From the NCBI RefSeq assembly GCF_901709675.1, contig NC_051087.1:168501-232500 (forward strand): a DNA stretch of 64,000 nucleotides, in the 5' to 3' direction. The stretch's first letter is position 1. Each line of letters opens with the position of its first letter. This DNA is from Syngnathus acus (Eukaryota > Chordata > Actinopteri > Syngnathiformes > Syngnathidae). The notes under the pieces were generated by a model. The model did not search any database and was not told where the DNA came from. It saw nothing but the letters and a program-made list of their open reading frames with translations. Made by a program: the position numbers and the translations under genes. Of the stretch, positions 1 through 9,632 are shown in pieces.

Positions 1-263
1 TTAAATGTGACGTCCTTCCCCACTCCAATCAAAAAGTCGTTTCGTTCCTACCTTTGGAATGTCATTGCAAACAGTGACACCAAATGCAATCCCCAAGGAA
101 GAAACGGAACTTAATTGATAACAGTGAAACGAAACACATAACGCCGCCTCGTAGCTAATTAGCGTGGCCCAAACGGTGACGTCAAAACAGACCGGGCGAA
201 CCTTCGAGAAGGTTTAGTCTCGTCTCGTAAGCAAAGTGTGACCTTACGTTGTCCATAGACGGT
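1..263. other. Intergenic, no gene seen
   Basis: AT-rich sequence with no convincing ORF or splice-site pair. It could be intron or downstream sequence of the minus-strand ORF that ends at 264. Nothing else is supported. Confidence 0.4.
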
Positions 264-482
264 TTAAAAGGTGAGTTTAGTGGGAGTTGGAGATGAATTA
301 AAAGCAACAAAGTGGTCAATTACATGGCAAAAGCAGCTCTGCTCCTGCGGCTCCTGCGGCTGCTGCGGCTCCGTGCGCGCCTCCGTCAAGGGCTTGCTGA
401 GCTCAAACCAGGCTAAAGCGAGATTTCCCAACAGGAAGGCCAGCAGAAGAACGCCGAACGCCTCCAAAGTCACTCTCCACAT
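264..482 (-). CDS. Possible first exon of an unidentified membrane protein
   Basis: A 72-codon minus-strand ORF opens with Met-Trp-Arg and then a hydrophobic stretch of about 20 residues (about residues 8-27), like a signal anchor. A Glu/Gln/Pro-rich linker follows. The first 50 residues look like the start of a secreted or type II membrane protein. The last 20 residues look like read-through into an intron, because a possible donor (GTAATT) lies just after the Gln/Glu-rich part. I do not recognise the family. It would be divergent from gtpbp2, whose start is about 920 bp away, so the two could share the GC-rich promoter between them. The rest of the gene would lie left of the window. It may instead be a chance ORF. 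Confidence 0.3.
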   Translation of the reverse strand: MWRVTLEAFGVLLLAFLLGNLALAWFELSKPLTEARTEPQQPQEPQEQSCFCHVIDHFVAFNSSPTPTKLTF

Positions 483-994
483 GCCTCAGCAGCTTCTGCC
501 AAAGGAGCCGCACAAATCCAAACTCACGCCGATGTCAAGCGGAAATCGGTTCGCTGTGCAGCAGCACGGTTAGCTTCCGCAGGCTAACAGGGCTAAGTGC
601 GTACGCGGCGGGCGGCTCCGGCGTCCAGTTGAGAAGGGCGAGGGAGGTCGACACAGCCTGGCGCGGATACTGGCGCCGGCCGATGAGGCCCTTGTGGAAA
701 ACAAACCTGTCGCGAAGAAAAGGGGGGGGGGGGGAAGCCCATACAACTTGGACGGCTTTCCGAATGTGACTTCTACGTTCGAGCCCAATTCAAACAAAAC
801 AATATCAAACCTATTTCCGGTAAGACGTTTCGCAATAAAACAGTAGCCTTGTTTGGTGAGGCACTTGTGCCACCTACGTTGTAAAGCGAAAACTTTGTTT
901 GAAAGCACAGTCGTGACTTGACAAGTCGACGAGATCACTGACGCCTCACGTTGGAGGGGCACAGGATTCAATAAAGTGGCCCTTGTGCGTTTTC

Positions 995-1069
<75 letters not shown>

Positions 1070-1402
1070 CTTTTGTTTTGTTTTGCTTTGCTTTGCTTAG
1101 TTTTGATTGGACGTGATGTGCTCGCTGTAGATTGAAAGCTGAGTTTAACTTGAAAAGCCATGGCGGAAGTTGTCGCTCTCTGGCGAAGGTGGCTTGCGGT
1201 GCGTCGGTGATGCTGAGGAGAAGGAGCGAGAGAGCGAGCGAGCGAGCCGAGGAGCGGGAGGACAGAGCGCATCTTCGGCCGCCGCCGCCGCCGCCGCTCG
1301 CCTCCTCCCTGCCGGCCAGGCGTCCGGTGTCTCGTTCGCCTCCCCGGCCAGACCTCGCCCGTTGCCCAGTGACGAGCTGCTCCCTCCGCGGAAGCCGTCA
1401 AG
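483..1402. promoter_or_regulatory. GC-rich interval upstream of gtpbp2, likely promoter and 5' UTR
   Basis: This holds a long (GT)n microsatellite at about 997-1068 and then a CpG-rich segment (about 1180-1400) of purine-rich and GCC repeats directly before the gtpbp2 start codon. Several long overlapping ORFs here on both strands have biased, repetitive composition and look non-coding. The position suggests a gtpbp2 promoter, perhaps shared with a leftward transcript. Confidence 0.45.
997..1068. repeat. (GT)n microsatellite
   Basis: About 36 uninterrupted GT units upstream of gtpbp2. It encodes a spurious poly-Thr/His ORF on the minus strand. Confidence 0.95.
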
Positions 1403-4400
1403 ATGGTGGATTTGTGCCAGGCTGGCAGCGGCGACGAGGAAGGCAAGAAGACGTCGAAAAGGTCTCGAACGAGGCGAGGCAAACGAGGCCGCCGGCGTCG
1501 CAATAACAACAAGCACAAGAGCAACATCAACAACAAGCACCAAACACCGCCGCCATTTCTACCACCAGAGGTAGCTGCTTCCGCTTAGCCGGCAACCGAG
1601 CGGGCGAGCACGGACGCCGACATCGACCGTCAGACTGTTGGCGTGACGTCATACGGTTTCCCCAATGATGGATGTGCTTGAAAACGGCGTTCTTTCCACT
1701 TTCCGGAAAAGAGAACTTGAATTGTTTTCGTTGCGTGTGAAAATGGGATTGTGCATGAAACTGTCGCATTCGATATTCGAAATCCGACCCTCCAAAAAGT
1801 TATTTTATCCATGGTATGTTTTTTGTAATTGAACCTTGCGATTAACTACCTATCGGACTTTTTTTCGAGCCAAATATCGGAATTGGCAGTTGGGCGCTAA
1901 TCAATATCACGAGAAGAAATGGATAGGAAATACTCTTTAACGCGACCGATGTTGATTAAAATACTCTGGGTAAAGAACAAGGAGCATCGAACAAAAAATG
2001 CGGTGTCACATGTTTGCAGGCTGAAGAAGGAAACATTGAATACAAGGTAATCTCCTCCTCGTCCTCGTCCTCACCCCGTGGCCTTCCTGGTCCTGATGCT
2101 CACGTGCTGCGCGGCGCCTCCTAGCTCAAGCTGGTCAACCCCTCCCAGAACCGCTTTGAGCACCTGGCCACGCAGCTCAAGTGGCGTCTTCAGGAAGGCC
2201 GCGGTGAGGCCGTCTACCAGATCGGCGTGGAGGACAACGGGCTGCTGGTGGGTCTGAGCCGAGCCGACATGACGGCCTCCATCGGAACCTTGCGCAAGAT
2301 GGCCGACAAGTATGCACACACGCACGCACGTTGATGCGCCGAAGATTGGACTTAACGCGGCGTGTGCTGTGGCGACTCTTGATCACGGTCAGGGTGGGTG
2401 CTGACATCACGCTGCTGCGGGAGCGTCAGGTGGACTCAGACGCTGACGGGAACGCACGAGGGATCGCCGAGGTCCTGGTGCGGAAGGTTCCGGATGACCA
2501 GCAGGTGAGCCTGGCCTAGCTTGGCCTGGCCTGGCCTGGCCTGGCTTGGCCTGGCCTGGCCTGGCCTGGCCTGGCCTGGCCTGGCCTGGCCTGGCCTGGC
2601 CTGGCCTGGCCTGGCCTGGCCTGGCCTGGCCTGGCCTGGCCTTCCTCGCCCTCTCGCCCAGCTTGCTTCCCGAGCGTGCCGTGTGCTGCCCGCAGTTCCT
2701 AGACCTGCGCGTGGCCGTGCTGGGCAACGTGGACTCGGGGAAGTCCACGCTGCTGGGCGTGCTGACGCAGGGCGAGCTGGACAACGGGCGAGGCCGAGCG
2801 CGCCTCAACCTCTTCAGGCATCTCCACGAGATCCAGACGGGACGCACGTCCAGCATCAGCTTCGAGATCCTGGGCTTTGACAGCAGAGGACAAGTGAGTG
2901 GCGCCGGTCCGCCAAGCGTGCGCCCGGTCGGCCAGCCGGCGCCGCTTGACGCCCAACGCGTCACCGGCAGGTGGTCAACTACAGCGACTCGCGCAGCGCC
3001 GAGGAGATCTGCGAGAGCTCCTCCAAGATGATCACCTTCATCGACCTGGCGGGACATCACAAGTACCTGAAGACCACCGTCTTTGGACTCACCAGCTACT
3101 GCCCGGACTTTGCCATGCTGGTGGTCAGCGCCAACACCGGCATTGGTCAGACCTCACGCACGCACGCACGCACGCACACCCACCATGGATGGAATTCAAT
3201 AAGCTTAGGGCATCGTTGTTTGTCATTTTTTGTGTCATCACCTCTGTCTTACGTTGTCACGTTTGAGCCGGTGACTTCTGTTTGCGCTCCTTTGTTGTGC
3301 AGCCGGTACCACCAGGGAGCACCTGGGCCTGGCCATGGCGCTGAAGGTTCCCATCTTCATCGTGGTCAGCAAAGTGGACGTGTGCTCGCGGGGGGGCGTG
3401 GAGCGAACGCTCAGGCAACTGGAGCGACTCCTCAAGCAGCCGGGCTGCAACAAGGTCCCGCTGGTCGTCCGTACGGCCGACGACGCCGTCGCCGCCGCGC
3501 AGCAGTTTGCCCCCGCCGCCTGGTACGGAGTTCGACCGTTGCCGCCGTCCATTGTATCTGGACTTCCCGAATCCAATCGCGGCGTGTAGAATCCAAACGT
3601 CGATTCTGGCCGTGAGCTCCGAGGAATCGAAACGGACGGCGACGTGTCTCCGTCTGTGTGTAACGTGAGAAATACGAAGTCCCGCTCGCAATGTCCACGG
3701 AACGAATCGCGAGCCAAAGATTTGGATTGGATTACAGCGTGAAAGCCAATCAAACGGCTCGAACCGACCCACTCGTTTTGGTCCGAGCGTTTGACTCAAA
3801 ACAAGTCAAATGGATTTGCCAGTTGTGATGGTGCGGATTCCTCCCGAGTCGAGGAATCGGACTCTCGACACGGTGTCTGACCGGGCTGTGTGTGTGTGTG
3901 CAGCGTGACGCCCATCTTCACCTTGTCCAGTGTGTCAGGAAAAGGTCTGGAGCTGCTCAAGGTCTTCTTGAACATTCTTCCTCCTCTCAGCAACAGCAAA
4001 CAGCAGGAGGAACTCATGCAGCAGCTCACCGAGTTCCAGGTGTGCAGACGCAGGCGCACCGCAGGCGCATGCAAGCTACCACCGATGTGCGTGTGTGCGC
4101 AGGTGGACGAGATCTACTCTGTTCCCGACGTGGGGACGGTGGTAGGCGGGACCTTGTACAGGTGAGTGCGGCAGGCAGGCGTGTGCGCGCGCGCGCGTTT
4201 GCCCTTTGAATGTCGGGAACATTTTCTGTTTTGTGATTTCCCTGTGTTTTTTTCTCTTTTTTTTCTTTGTGCACATTTGTGATTCCGTTTGCGTGTGCGC
4301 ATGTCAGCGGCGTGTGCCGCGAAGGCGAGCGTCTGGCGGTGGGCCCGACTGACGAGGGCGGCTTCCTGCGTGTGAAGGTTCTGTCCATCCAGAGGAACCG

Positions 4401-4977
4401 CTCCACCTGCAGGCTGCTGAGGGCGGGGCAGGCGGCCACGCTGGCGCTGGGCAACCTGGACAGGACGCTGCTGCGCAAGGTGGTCATGCCTTGAGCGTGA
4501 TGTCAGCCATGTGGCCGGCCGCAGACGTGCACAGACAGCTGCCGTTGTGCCCTTGCAGGGCATGGTGATGGTGAGTCCCAAGATGAAGCCCACCATCTGT
4601 CGCCACTTTGAGGCGGCCGTGGTTCTCCTCTTCCACGCCGGGACCTTCCGCCGCGGCTCGCAGGTCACGGCGCACGTGGGCAACGTCAGGCAGACGGCCG
4701 TCGTGCAAAGGCTGCACGGGAAGGTACCCGCCGCGCCTGCGGGCCGGGCCGTCCATCAAAATCTTGGGTGGGTGAGACACGGGACTCCGTCTCCCGGCAG
4801 GAGGAGCTGAGGACGGGCGAGCGAGCCGTGGTAACCTTTTGCTTCCTCAAACATCCCGAATATCTTCGGACCGGCGCCAAACTTCTCTTCAGACAGGGAG
4901 TCACCAAGGGCATAGGACACGTCACACGCCTCCTCACCACAGAAAACATCCAGAACCACGACAACCAGAACTACTAG
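1403..4977 (+). CDS. gtpbp2: GTP-binding protein 2 (GTPBP2), 12 coding exons
   Basis: Translational-GTPase-family protein related to ribosome rescue and quality-control factors (family knowledge). Exons: 1403-1570, 2020-2046, 2125-2309, 2393-2504, 2696-2893, 2971-3145, 3303-3522, 3904-4039, 4103-4161, 4308-4479, 4559-4723, 4801-4977. They join to 597 aa (human about 602). The N-terminus is a basic low-complexity stretch rich in Lys, Arg and Asn. The G1 P-loop GNVDSGKST is in exon 5, G3 DLAGH in exon 6 and G4-like SKVD in exon 7. Domain 2/3 beta-barrel segments follow. Residues such as the AEEGNIEYK microexon and the NPSQNRFEH start of exon 3 match GTPBP2 rather than GTPBP1. Intron 4 is almost filled by a pentanucleotide repeat. 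The ATG at 1403 is the first in frame and opens a GTPBP2-like basic leader. The coding exons are intact. Confidence 0.96.
2521..2643 (+). repeat. (CCTGG)n minisatellite in gtpbp2 intron 4
   Basis: About 24 near-perfect 5-bp units starting 17 bp after the exon 4 donor and ending about 50 bp before the next acceptor. It explains the repetitive Trp-Pro-Gly-Leu-Ala ORFs on the plus strand and the Pro-Gly-Gln-Ala-Arg ORF on the minus strand. Confidence 0.95.
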
Positions 4978-6061
4978 GATAGAAGCGCCATAACCTGAAG
5001 CATCACAACCACTAGAAAGCAAACTCTACAACCACAAGCACCACCGTTTTTGTCGTCAACAGTAATTAGCCACCTTAGCATGCGACCCGCGTGCCAGAAA
5101 AGGCAGCTTGGACTTCAAACGTTTCAGTCCCATCCTGAAATGAAGATGCTTGGTGTTTGTTTACTAGAAAGAACAATATGTGACATTTACTGTGTTTGAC
5201 ACATCGAAAAATAATAGAGTGGAAAGCGACTTGTTGGTTATTTTCTTGGTGTTCCTCGGCGGTCAATCTTGTCTGTGCCAGACTTCTGTGGGAGGGATGG
5301 ATGGATGGAGGGATGGATGGAGGGGTGGCGCTCCGTGACCTGCCCCAATCCTCATCCAGCAATCAGTGCGAAGTGACAGATGGTCGGCTGGTCGCTGCGA
5401 GTTTCATGAACTGTTGACTCCCGTCTGACATCATGCGATCGATTCACTTGAGCATGCTCACGGGCGGTCCGGTGAAGCCGAGGCTGCTGTTCATCCGCGG
5501 TGCGGTGCGTTGCGGAGCGGAGCGAGAATGACGGCGAACCTCAGCGAAAACAAACGTCACTCAGCTTCACCTCGCACGCTTACGGTGTGTCAGCGAAGCC
5601 AGATCCGGTTGGGGTCTCCAAAATAAGATCAATTCAAAGCTGCAGAAAAGGGGTGTAAACATAAGTCTGTTCCATCGATCTGTGTTCGTTCGTTCGTCTG
5701 TCTGTCTGAACAGACAGCTCGCGAGATCCGCGTGGTGACGCTAGCGGTCCTTTTATTGTGAAGGCAGGCGGAAGAACCACCTGGAAGTGACGTCACCACC
5801 TACACGAGGAAAAGCTAACGTAGCCTTTGCTAATGATGAGCGAAAGGCTTGAGTTCATGATTGTTTGACTTTTTTGCTGATTAAAACGTCGCCAACGACG
5901 ACCCGAAGACTGTTTGGTGGCGCTTTTCACGCGGCCGAGCGCCAGAGACCTCAAGTCCGCCCTAAACTTTGTCAGCGTTGATGGATGGCTGAACACTTTT
6001 TTCTGAAGTCGGATTGAAAGCGCAACTCGGCGTGCGTGTCTCAGCGTTGGAGGCCAACGCG
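4978..6061. other. gtpbp2 3' UTR and gtpbp2-rrp36 spacer
   Basis: Holds the gtpbp2 3' UTR, a short (GGAT)n tract at about 5297-5322 and a moderately GC-rich run before rrp36 that probably contains its promoter and 5' UTR. No further coding exon is supported. Confidence 0.5.
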
Positions 6062-7840
6062 ATGGCCGATGGACATCGCGGCGGCCACCGAGAGGAGCGC
6101 AACTCGCTGATGTTGATGGCGCGGGGAAGGCGAGAAGCACCTGATGATGAGGAAGATCAGGTCGGATCTAACGAAGACGAAGGGGAGGAGGATCTGATAG
6201 AACCTGTTGGAAGCGATGAGGAAGAATCCGATGACGAGGAGGAGTATGAGGAAGAATCCGATGACGAGGAGGAGTATGAGGAAGAATCCGACGACGAGGA
6301 GGAGGGGCCACATGATGAAGATGAGGCGGTCGAGGTCCAGTCAACGGCCTTGAGGAGTGAGGAGATGAAAACAGGTAAAGGACATCTTTTGTTTCAACTC
6401 CAGATGAAAGGCTTCAGCCTGAGCACAAACGTTGCAACGTGTTCCTCAAAACATCAAACGATGGACGGAAGGCTCACAAAAGATGACATGGATTTGCACA
6501 GAAGAAGGGCCAGTTTCAATCCATTTTCTGCTGGCGTTCCATTTGTTCTTGGCCCAATCTGAAGCGCGGTCTGTGGTTTTGGTTGCCGTCGTCCAGACTT
6601 GTCGGCGCTGCCGTTCGAGGACGTCCTGAAACTGCAGAGCTGCGCGGGCACCAAAGCGTTGGACCGGGTCGCCCGCGGCGCTCGGTCCTCGTGCAAGCGC
6701 CTCAACAAGAACAGGTGGGCTGGCGTCGTCGCGTCGCCTCTCCTCGCCACAGCCGTCTGTCTCTCTTTTTTTCTTGACGTCTTTTCTACCTCCCGCAGGC
6801 CCGCTGAGGTCCCCGCCAAGAAACGGGCGCCCTTCCTTCGCCAGGTGGTCGCCGTCAAGAAGGCGGTGAGTGGGAGAGCGCGGCCCCGCCCCTTCCATGC
6901 CAATTATTTTCTCTTCCATTTTCCTGGCCAAAGCGCAAGTCGGACCTTGGAGAGTGACTTCCAAACATTGCGTTTGTCTTGCAGACGGCCAGGGACCCTC
7001 GCTTCGACGACCTGTCAGGGGAGTACAAGGCGGACATCTTTGACAAGACCTACAGCTTCATCCACGACATCAGACGGCACGAAACGCAGGTACGGCGGCG
7101 GCCTTAGCCTTTTCTCGGCTCAAAATGGCCCCCTCCGGTGGTAGGCCAGGTGTTGAAGTGGTTCAGTCACTTGTTTTTTATTGAGATCACTTTATGGGGG
7201 GCGGGGGGACAATCTCACTAGATAGTTTTTGTGCATTTCCAAATTGTCTGTTTGAGACGCTCCCATTTGGCAAGCCCAAAAAATGGGTCCAACGCTTTGT
7301 TGCTCTCAGGTGATCCAAAAGCAGCTGAAGAAGAGCAAGAACGCCAACAAGAAAGAGCAGCTCAACGGCCTCCTCAGGAAGATGGTGAGTGTCCTCGCTG
7401 GTGCGCCGGCCGGCCGGCCGGTCCAGCGTTTGCCTTTATCGCCTCGTCGTCCCGCCCGCCAGGCCGATCGGGAGCGAGCGCGGCAGAGTCGGGAGCGACA
7501 GCGGGCCGGCGAGCTTCAGCACAAGAAGGAGCAGAGGGAACGGGCCCAGCGTGGCCATCGCCCCTTCTTCCTCAGCAAATGTACGTATGGCGCAAAAACA
7601 CAGAGCCTGGCAAGAAGATTTCCAAAAGATAACTCGCGTGGCTTTGACCTTGTCCCGTTTCCAGCCGAGCAAAAGAAGCTGCGTCTGGCGGACAGGTTCT
7701 CGGCGCTGAAGACGAGCGGCAAGCTGGACGCCTTCATGGGCAAGAAGAGGAAGCGCAACGCCGGCAAAGACCGCAGGAAGTTGCCGTGGCGACAGCAGCC
7801 CGGAGAGCAAAGCACGCCGCGGGGGGGCCAACGCCCTTGA
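6062..7840 (+). CDS. rrp36: Ribosomal RNA processing protein 36 homologue, 7 exons
   Basis: Nucleolar factor needed for early cleavages of pre-rRNA in 18S rRNA maturation (family knowledge). Exons: 6062-6374, 6597-6714, 6799-6865, 6985-7089, 7310-7384, 7463-7580, 7665-7840. They give 323 aa. The N-terminus is a very acidic tract with three tandem copies of a Glu/Asp/Ser/Tyr unit (genomic 6215-6303). The conserved core follows: an LPFEDVLKLQ-like start, a Lys-rich linker with RDPRFDDLSGEY, a helical Lys/Arg-rich region, and the RPFFLSKSE-like and Lys-rich C-terminus typical of RRP36. An in-frame ATG at 6014 would add 16 residues. The ATG at 6062 was chosen because the sequence after it begins the acidic region. 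From memory GTPBP2 and RRP36 both map to human 6p21.1, so this pair may be conserved synteny. Confidence 0.94.
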
Positions 7841-8138
7841 ACATATCCAGCAGGTTTTTTTTTGGTCTTTAGCTGGAAAGCGCCTCTCGCGCGGCTGCCG
7901 GATAATAAATCAACACTTCGCAAAGCTTTTCTCAAATGTGCCCCTTCAATCACCGCAAAGCTCATTTGGAAGGCCAGGCACCAAACATTCACACTAATGC
8001 TAAGGAAGGAAAGCCCGACGAGACTTGTTTAGCTTCTGTATTGATGAGCCCAAAGATCCCATGAGCAGTCTTGGATTGGTCCTCTTTCCACTGATTGAGG
8101 GACAGACGAGGGAAAGCAAAACAGAAGCCTTTTTGTCG
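7841..8138. other. rrp36 3' end and spacer
   Basis: AATAAA at about 7904-7909 lies 64 nt after the rrp36 stop and is the likely poly(A) signal. The rest is the convergent 3' side of the minus-strand microprotein transcript. No gene is seen. Confidence 0.55.
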
Positions 8139-8282
8139 TCAGTCGCGCGTGCGCGTCTGTTGTCCCGTCGAGCGCACGGCATTCTTGACGGCGCGCTGCA
8201 TCAGCCAGGTGGCCACGTGCACGCCCAGCAGGGCGCCGCCCGCCACCCAGGGCCAGTTGCGCCGCAGCCAGCCGCCTCTCAT
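8139..8282 (-). CDS. Downstream microprotein ORF (47 aa, one membrane segment)
   Basis: 47 codons from ATG (8282) to TGA (8139-8141). The peptide has a basic start (MRGGWLRRN), one hydrophobic stretch of about 18 residues beginning WPWVAGGALLG, and a basic C-tail. That layout is like single-pass inner-membrane mitochondrial microproteins. The start has G at -3. It begins 13 nt after the stop of the 48-aa ORF on the same strand, with no intervening ATG that I can see. I do not recognise the family. It could be a second cistron or simply a chance ORF in the 3' UTR of the first. Confidence 0.45.
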   Translation of the reverse strand: MRGGWLRRNWPWVAGGALLGVHVATWLMQRAVKNAVRSTGQQTRTRD

Positions 8283-8295
8283 CGCCGACGCCAGG

Positions 8296-8442
8296 CTACT
8301 CGCTCTTGGTGTTGCCGGCGGGCTCGCGTGCCGCGCTCTTGTACAGGTGGGGGCGGGCCTTGAGCTGGTACCAACCGGCGTGGATCAGAGCCAAACTGGT
8401 GCCCATCACAATCAGAACTTTGTAGTCGCGCCACACGCCCAT
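8296..8442 (-). CDS. Upstream microprotein ORF (48 aa, one membrane segment)
   Basis: 48 codons from ATG (8442) to TAG (8296-8298). The start context GCGCCATGG is strong. The peptide begins MGVWRDYKVLIVMG, giving a short basic/aromatic head, then about 16 hydrophobic residues and a Lys/Arg/Ser-rich tail. A good acceptor lies 16 nt upstream of the ATG. It pairs with a donor at about 8900-8901 and a CpG-rich first exon, so the ORF is probably a spliced transcript's main ORF. It resembles single-pass mitochondrial or small integral membrane proteins (SMIM type) but I cannot name it. Neighbours are rrp36 (convergent) and the MAL-family gene (same strand, upstream). Confidence 0.55.
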   Translation of the reverse strand: MGVWRDYKVLIVMGTSLALIHAGWYQLKARPHLYKSAAREPAGNTKSE

Positions 8443-8901
8443 GGCGCCCAATGCCGAGCTGCGTCCGAGTCACCCAAAACGAGCAGATGCGCACAACAAA
8501 AGACATTTTAGAGAGTGGTCGAGAGAAAAAGTAGCAAGTACATTGGCGCCGTCCGTTTTGCTTTTCAGGAAATTCAATGGTTAATTCTGCAATGACATGC
8601 TACAGTGCGTTGTAAATTGTAGTCAGATCGGAACGCGATTGGACATGAATACTAAATGATACAGAATCATTTGTTAACATTTTAGTATGTGGCTCATGCA
8701 TCAGATGTGCAGTGTACCTAATCAAGCGACCGGTGCCTTCAAGTTGACATGAACTCGGTGCTCACTCAGTCATCGTATTGAAATGGCCAAATTCCGTTTA
8801 ACATCCAAACAGACTCGTGTTGCGTTTTGGGTATCTCGTTAAAGACAAAATGCCACTCTTAAACAGAGGCAAATGAGCGCTAAAAAAAGAAAGTATATCA
8901 C

Positions 8902-8960
8902 CTTCACAAACGAGGTACAGCTCCACCGGCGGCGGCGGCGGCCATCTTGTCCAAGGAGGG
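8902..8960 (-). promoter_or_regulatory. Probable first exon/promoter of the microprotein transcript with YY1-type element
   Basis: On the minus strand AAGATGGCCGCC (8937-8948) is the classic YY1 initiator-type motif often found at transcription starts of small housekeeping genes. A donor (GAAG|GTGATA) lies 36 nt further. The ATG inside the motif would open only a 13-codon uORF. Promoter assignment is inference. Confidence 0.45.
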
Positions 8961-9120
8961 CGGAAGTGACGTCCGAGCGAAATGAGACGGAAACGCAGGA
9001 GAAGAAAAGAGCGCTTCGAGATTTGCGTTCTAAAGTGGGATTTGCGTTGTAAAGTGGCGCGCGAACAACACGAGCACGCGCACAGCTCTGCGCTGTGTCA
9101 TAGCTTCATCTCATGAATTG
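8961..9120. other. Spacer between microprotein promoter and MAL-family 3' UTR
   Basis: CpG-containing, no ORF of note. The AT-rich segment to the right (9121-9632) is interpreted as the MAL-family 3' UTR because a minus-strand AATAAA sits at 9134-9139. Confidence 0.4.
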
Positions 9121-9133
9121 ATTCAAAACATTC

Positions 9134-9139
9134 TTTATT
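9134..9139 (-). terminator. Poly(A) signal of the MAL-family gene
   Basis: AATAAA on the minus strand about 495 nt after the stop codon, in AT-rich sequence. Confidence 0.5.
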
Positions 9140-9632
9140 ATAAATATTTCACAAATGAATCTCTTCTGGTATGAACGAGTCGGTGCCAAACATAAATGTC
9201 ACTAAACAGCATTAAATCGAGGTATGTCGATAAATATGTCAAAAATGAACAAGTATAAATGAGCTAAATCATGTCAAGCGTTGAAAGATATAACAACGAT
9301 AAATATGTATCAATACTTATCAATTTCAGAATTCAGCTAGTCAAACGTGTCATCAATCTACATTAACAATAGCAAACAGAAATAATTTCCAATAACGTCA
9401 AATATCATGGTGTCCCAAACGAATTGTGTCACACGACTTTTAAAATGTCCTCAATCAACAAATCGTAAAATAAGGCGAGCGGATCCTCATAATGCCAAAT
9501 ATCAAAGTCACAATACGCTTGCACCGTCCAATGGAAATCTTAGACGGAAAGAACAGTGTCAAATAAATAGGTCAACATCGTTGGTCCAATGCAAGCGTCA
9601 ACGAGATTTCTTGACAGCCGGATGGAAAAGTT

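Noticed and set aside
1132-1574. Long overlapping ORFs on both strands around 946-1574
   Set aside because: They are Arg/Ala/Ser-biased, driven by GC-rich and (GT)n sequence, and conflict with the gtpbp2 start exon at 1403.
2521-2880. Trp-Pro-Gly-Leu-Ala repeat protein on the plus strand and Pro-Gly-Gln-Ala-Arg protein on the minus strand
   Set aside because: Both are translations of the (CCTGG)n repeat in gtpbp2 intron 4 and run across splice sites.
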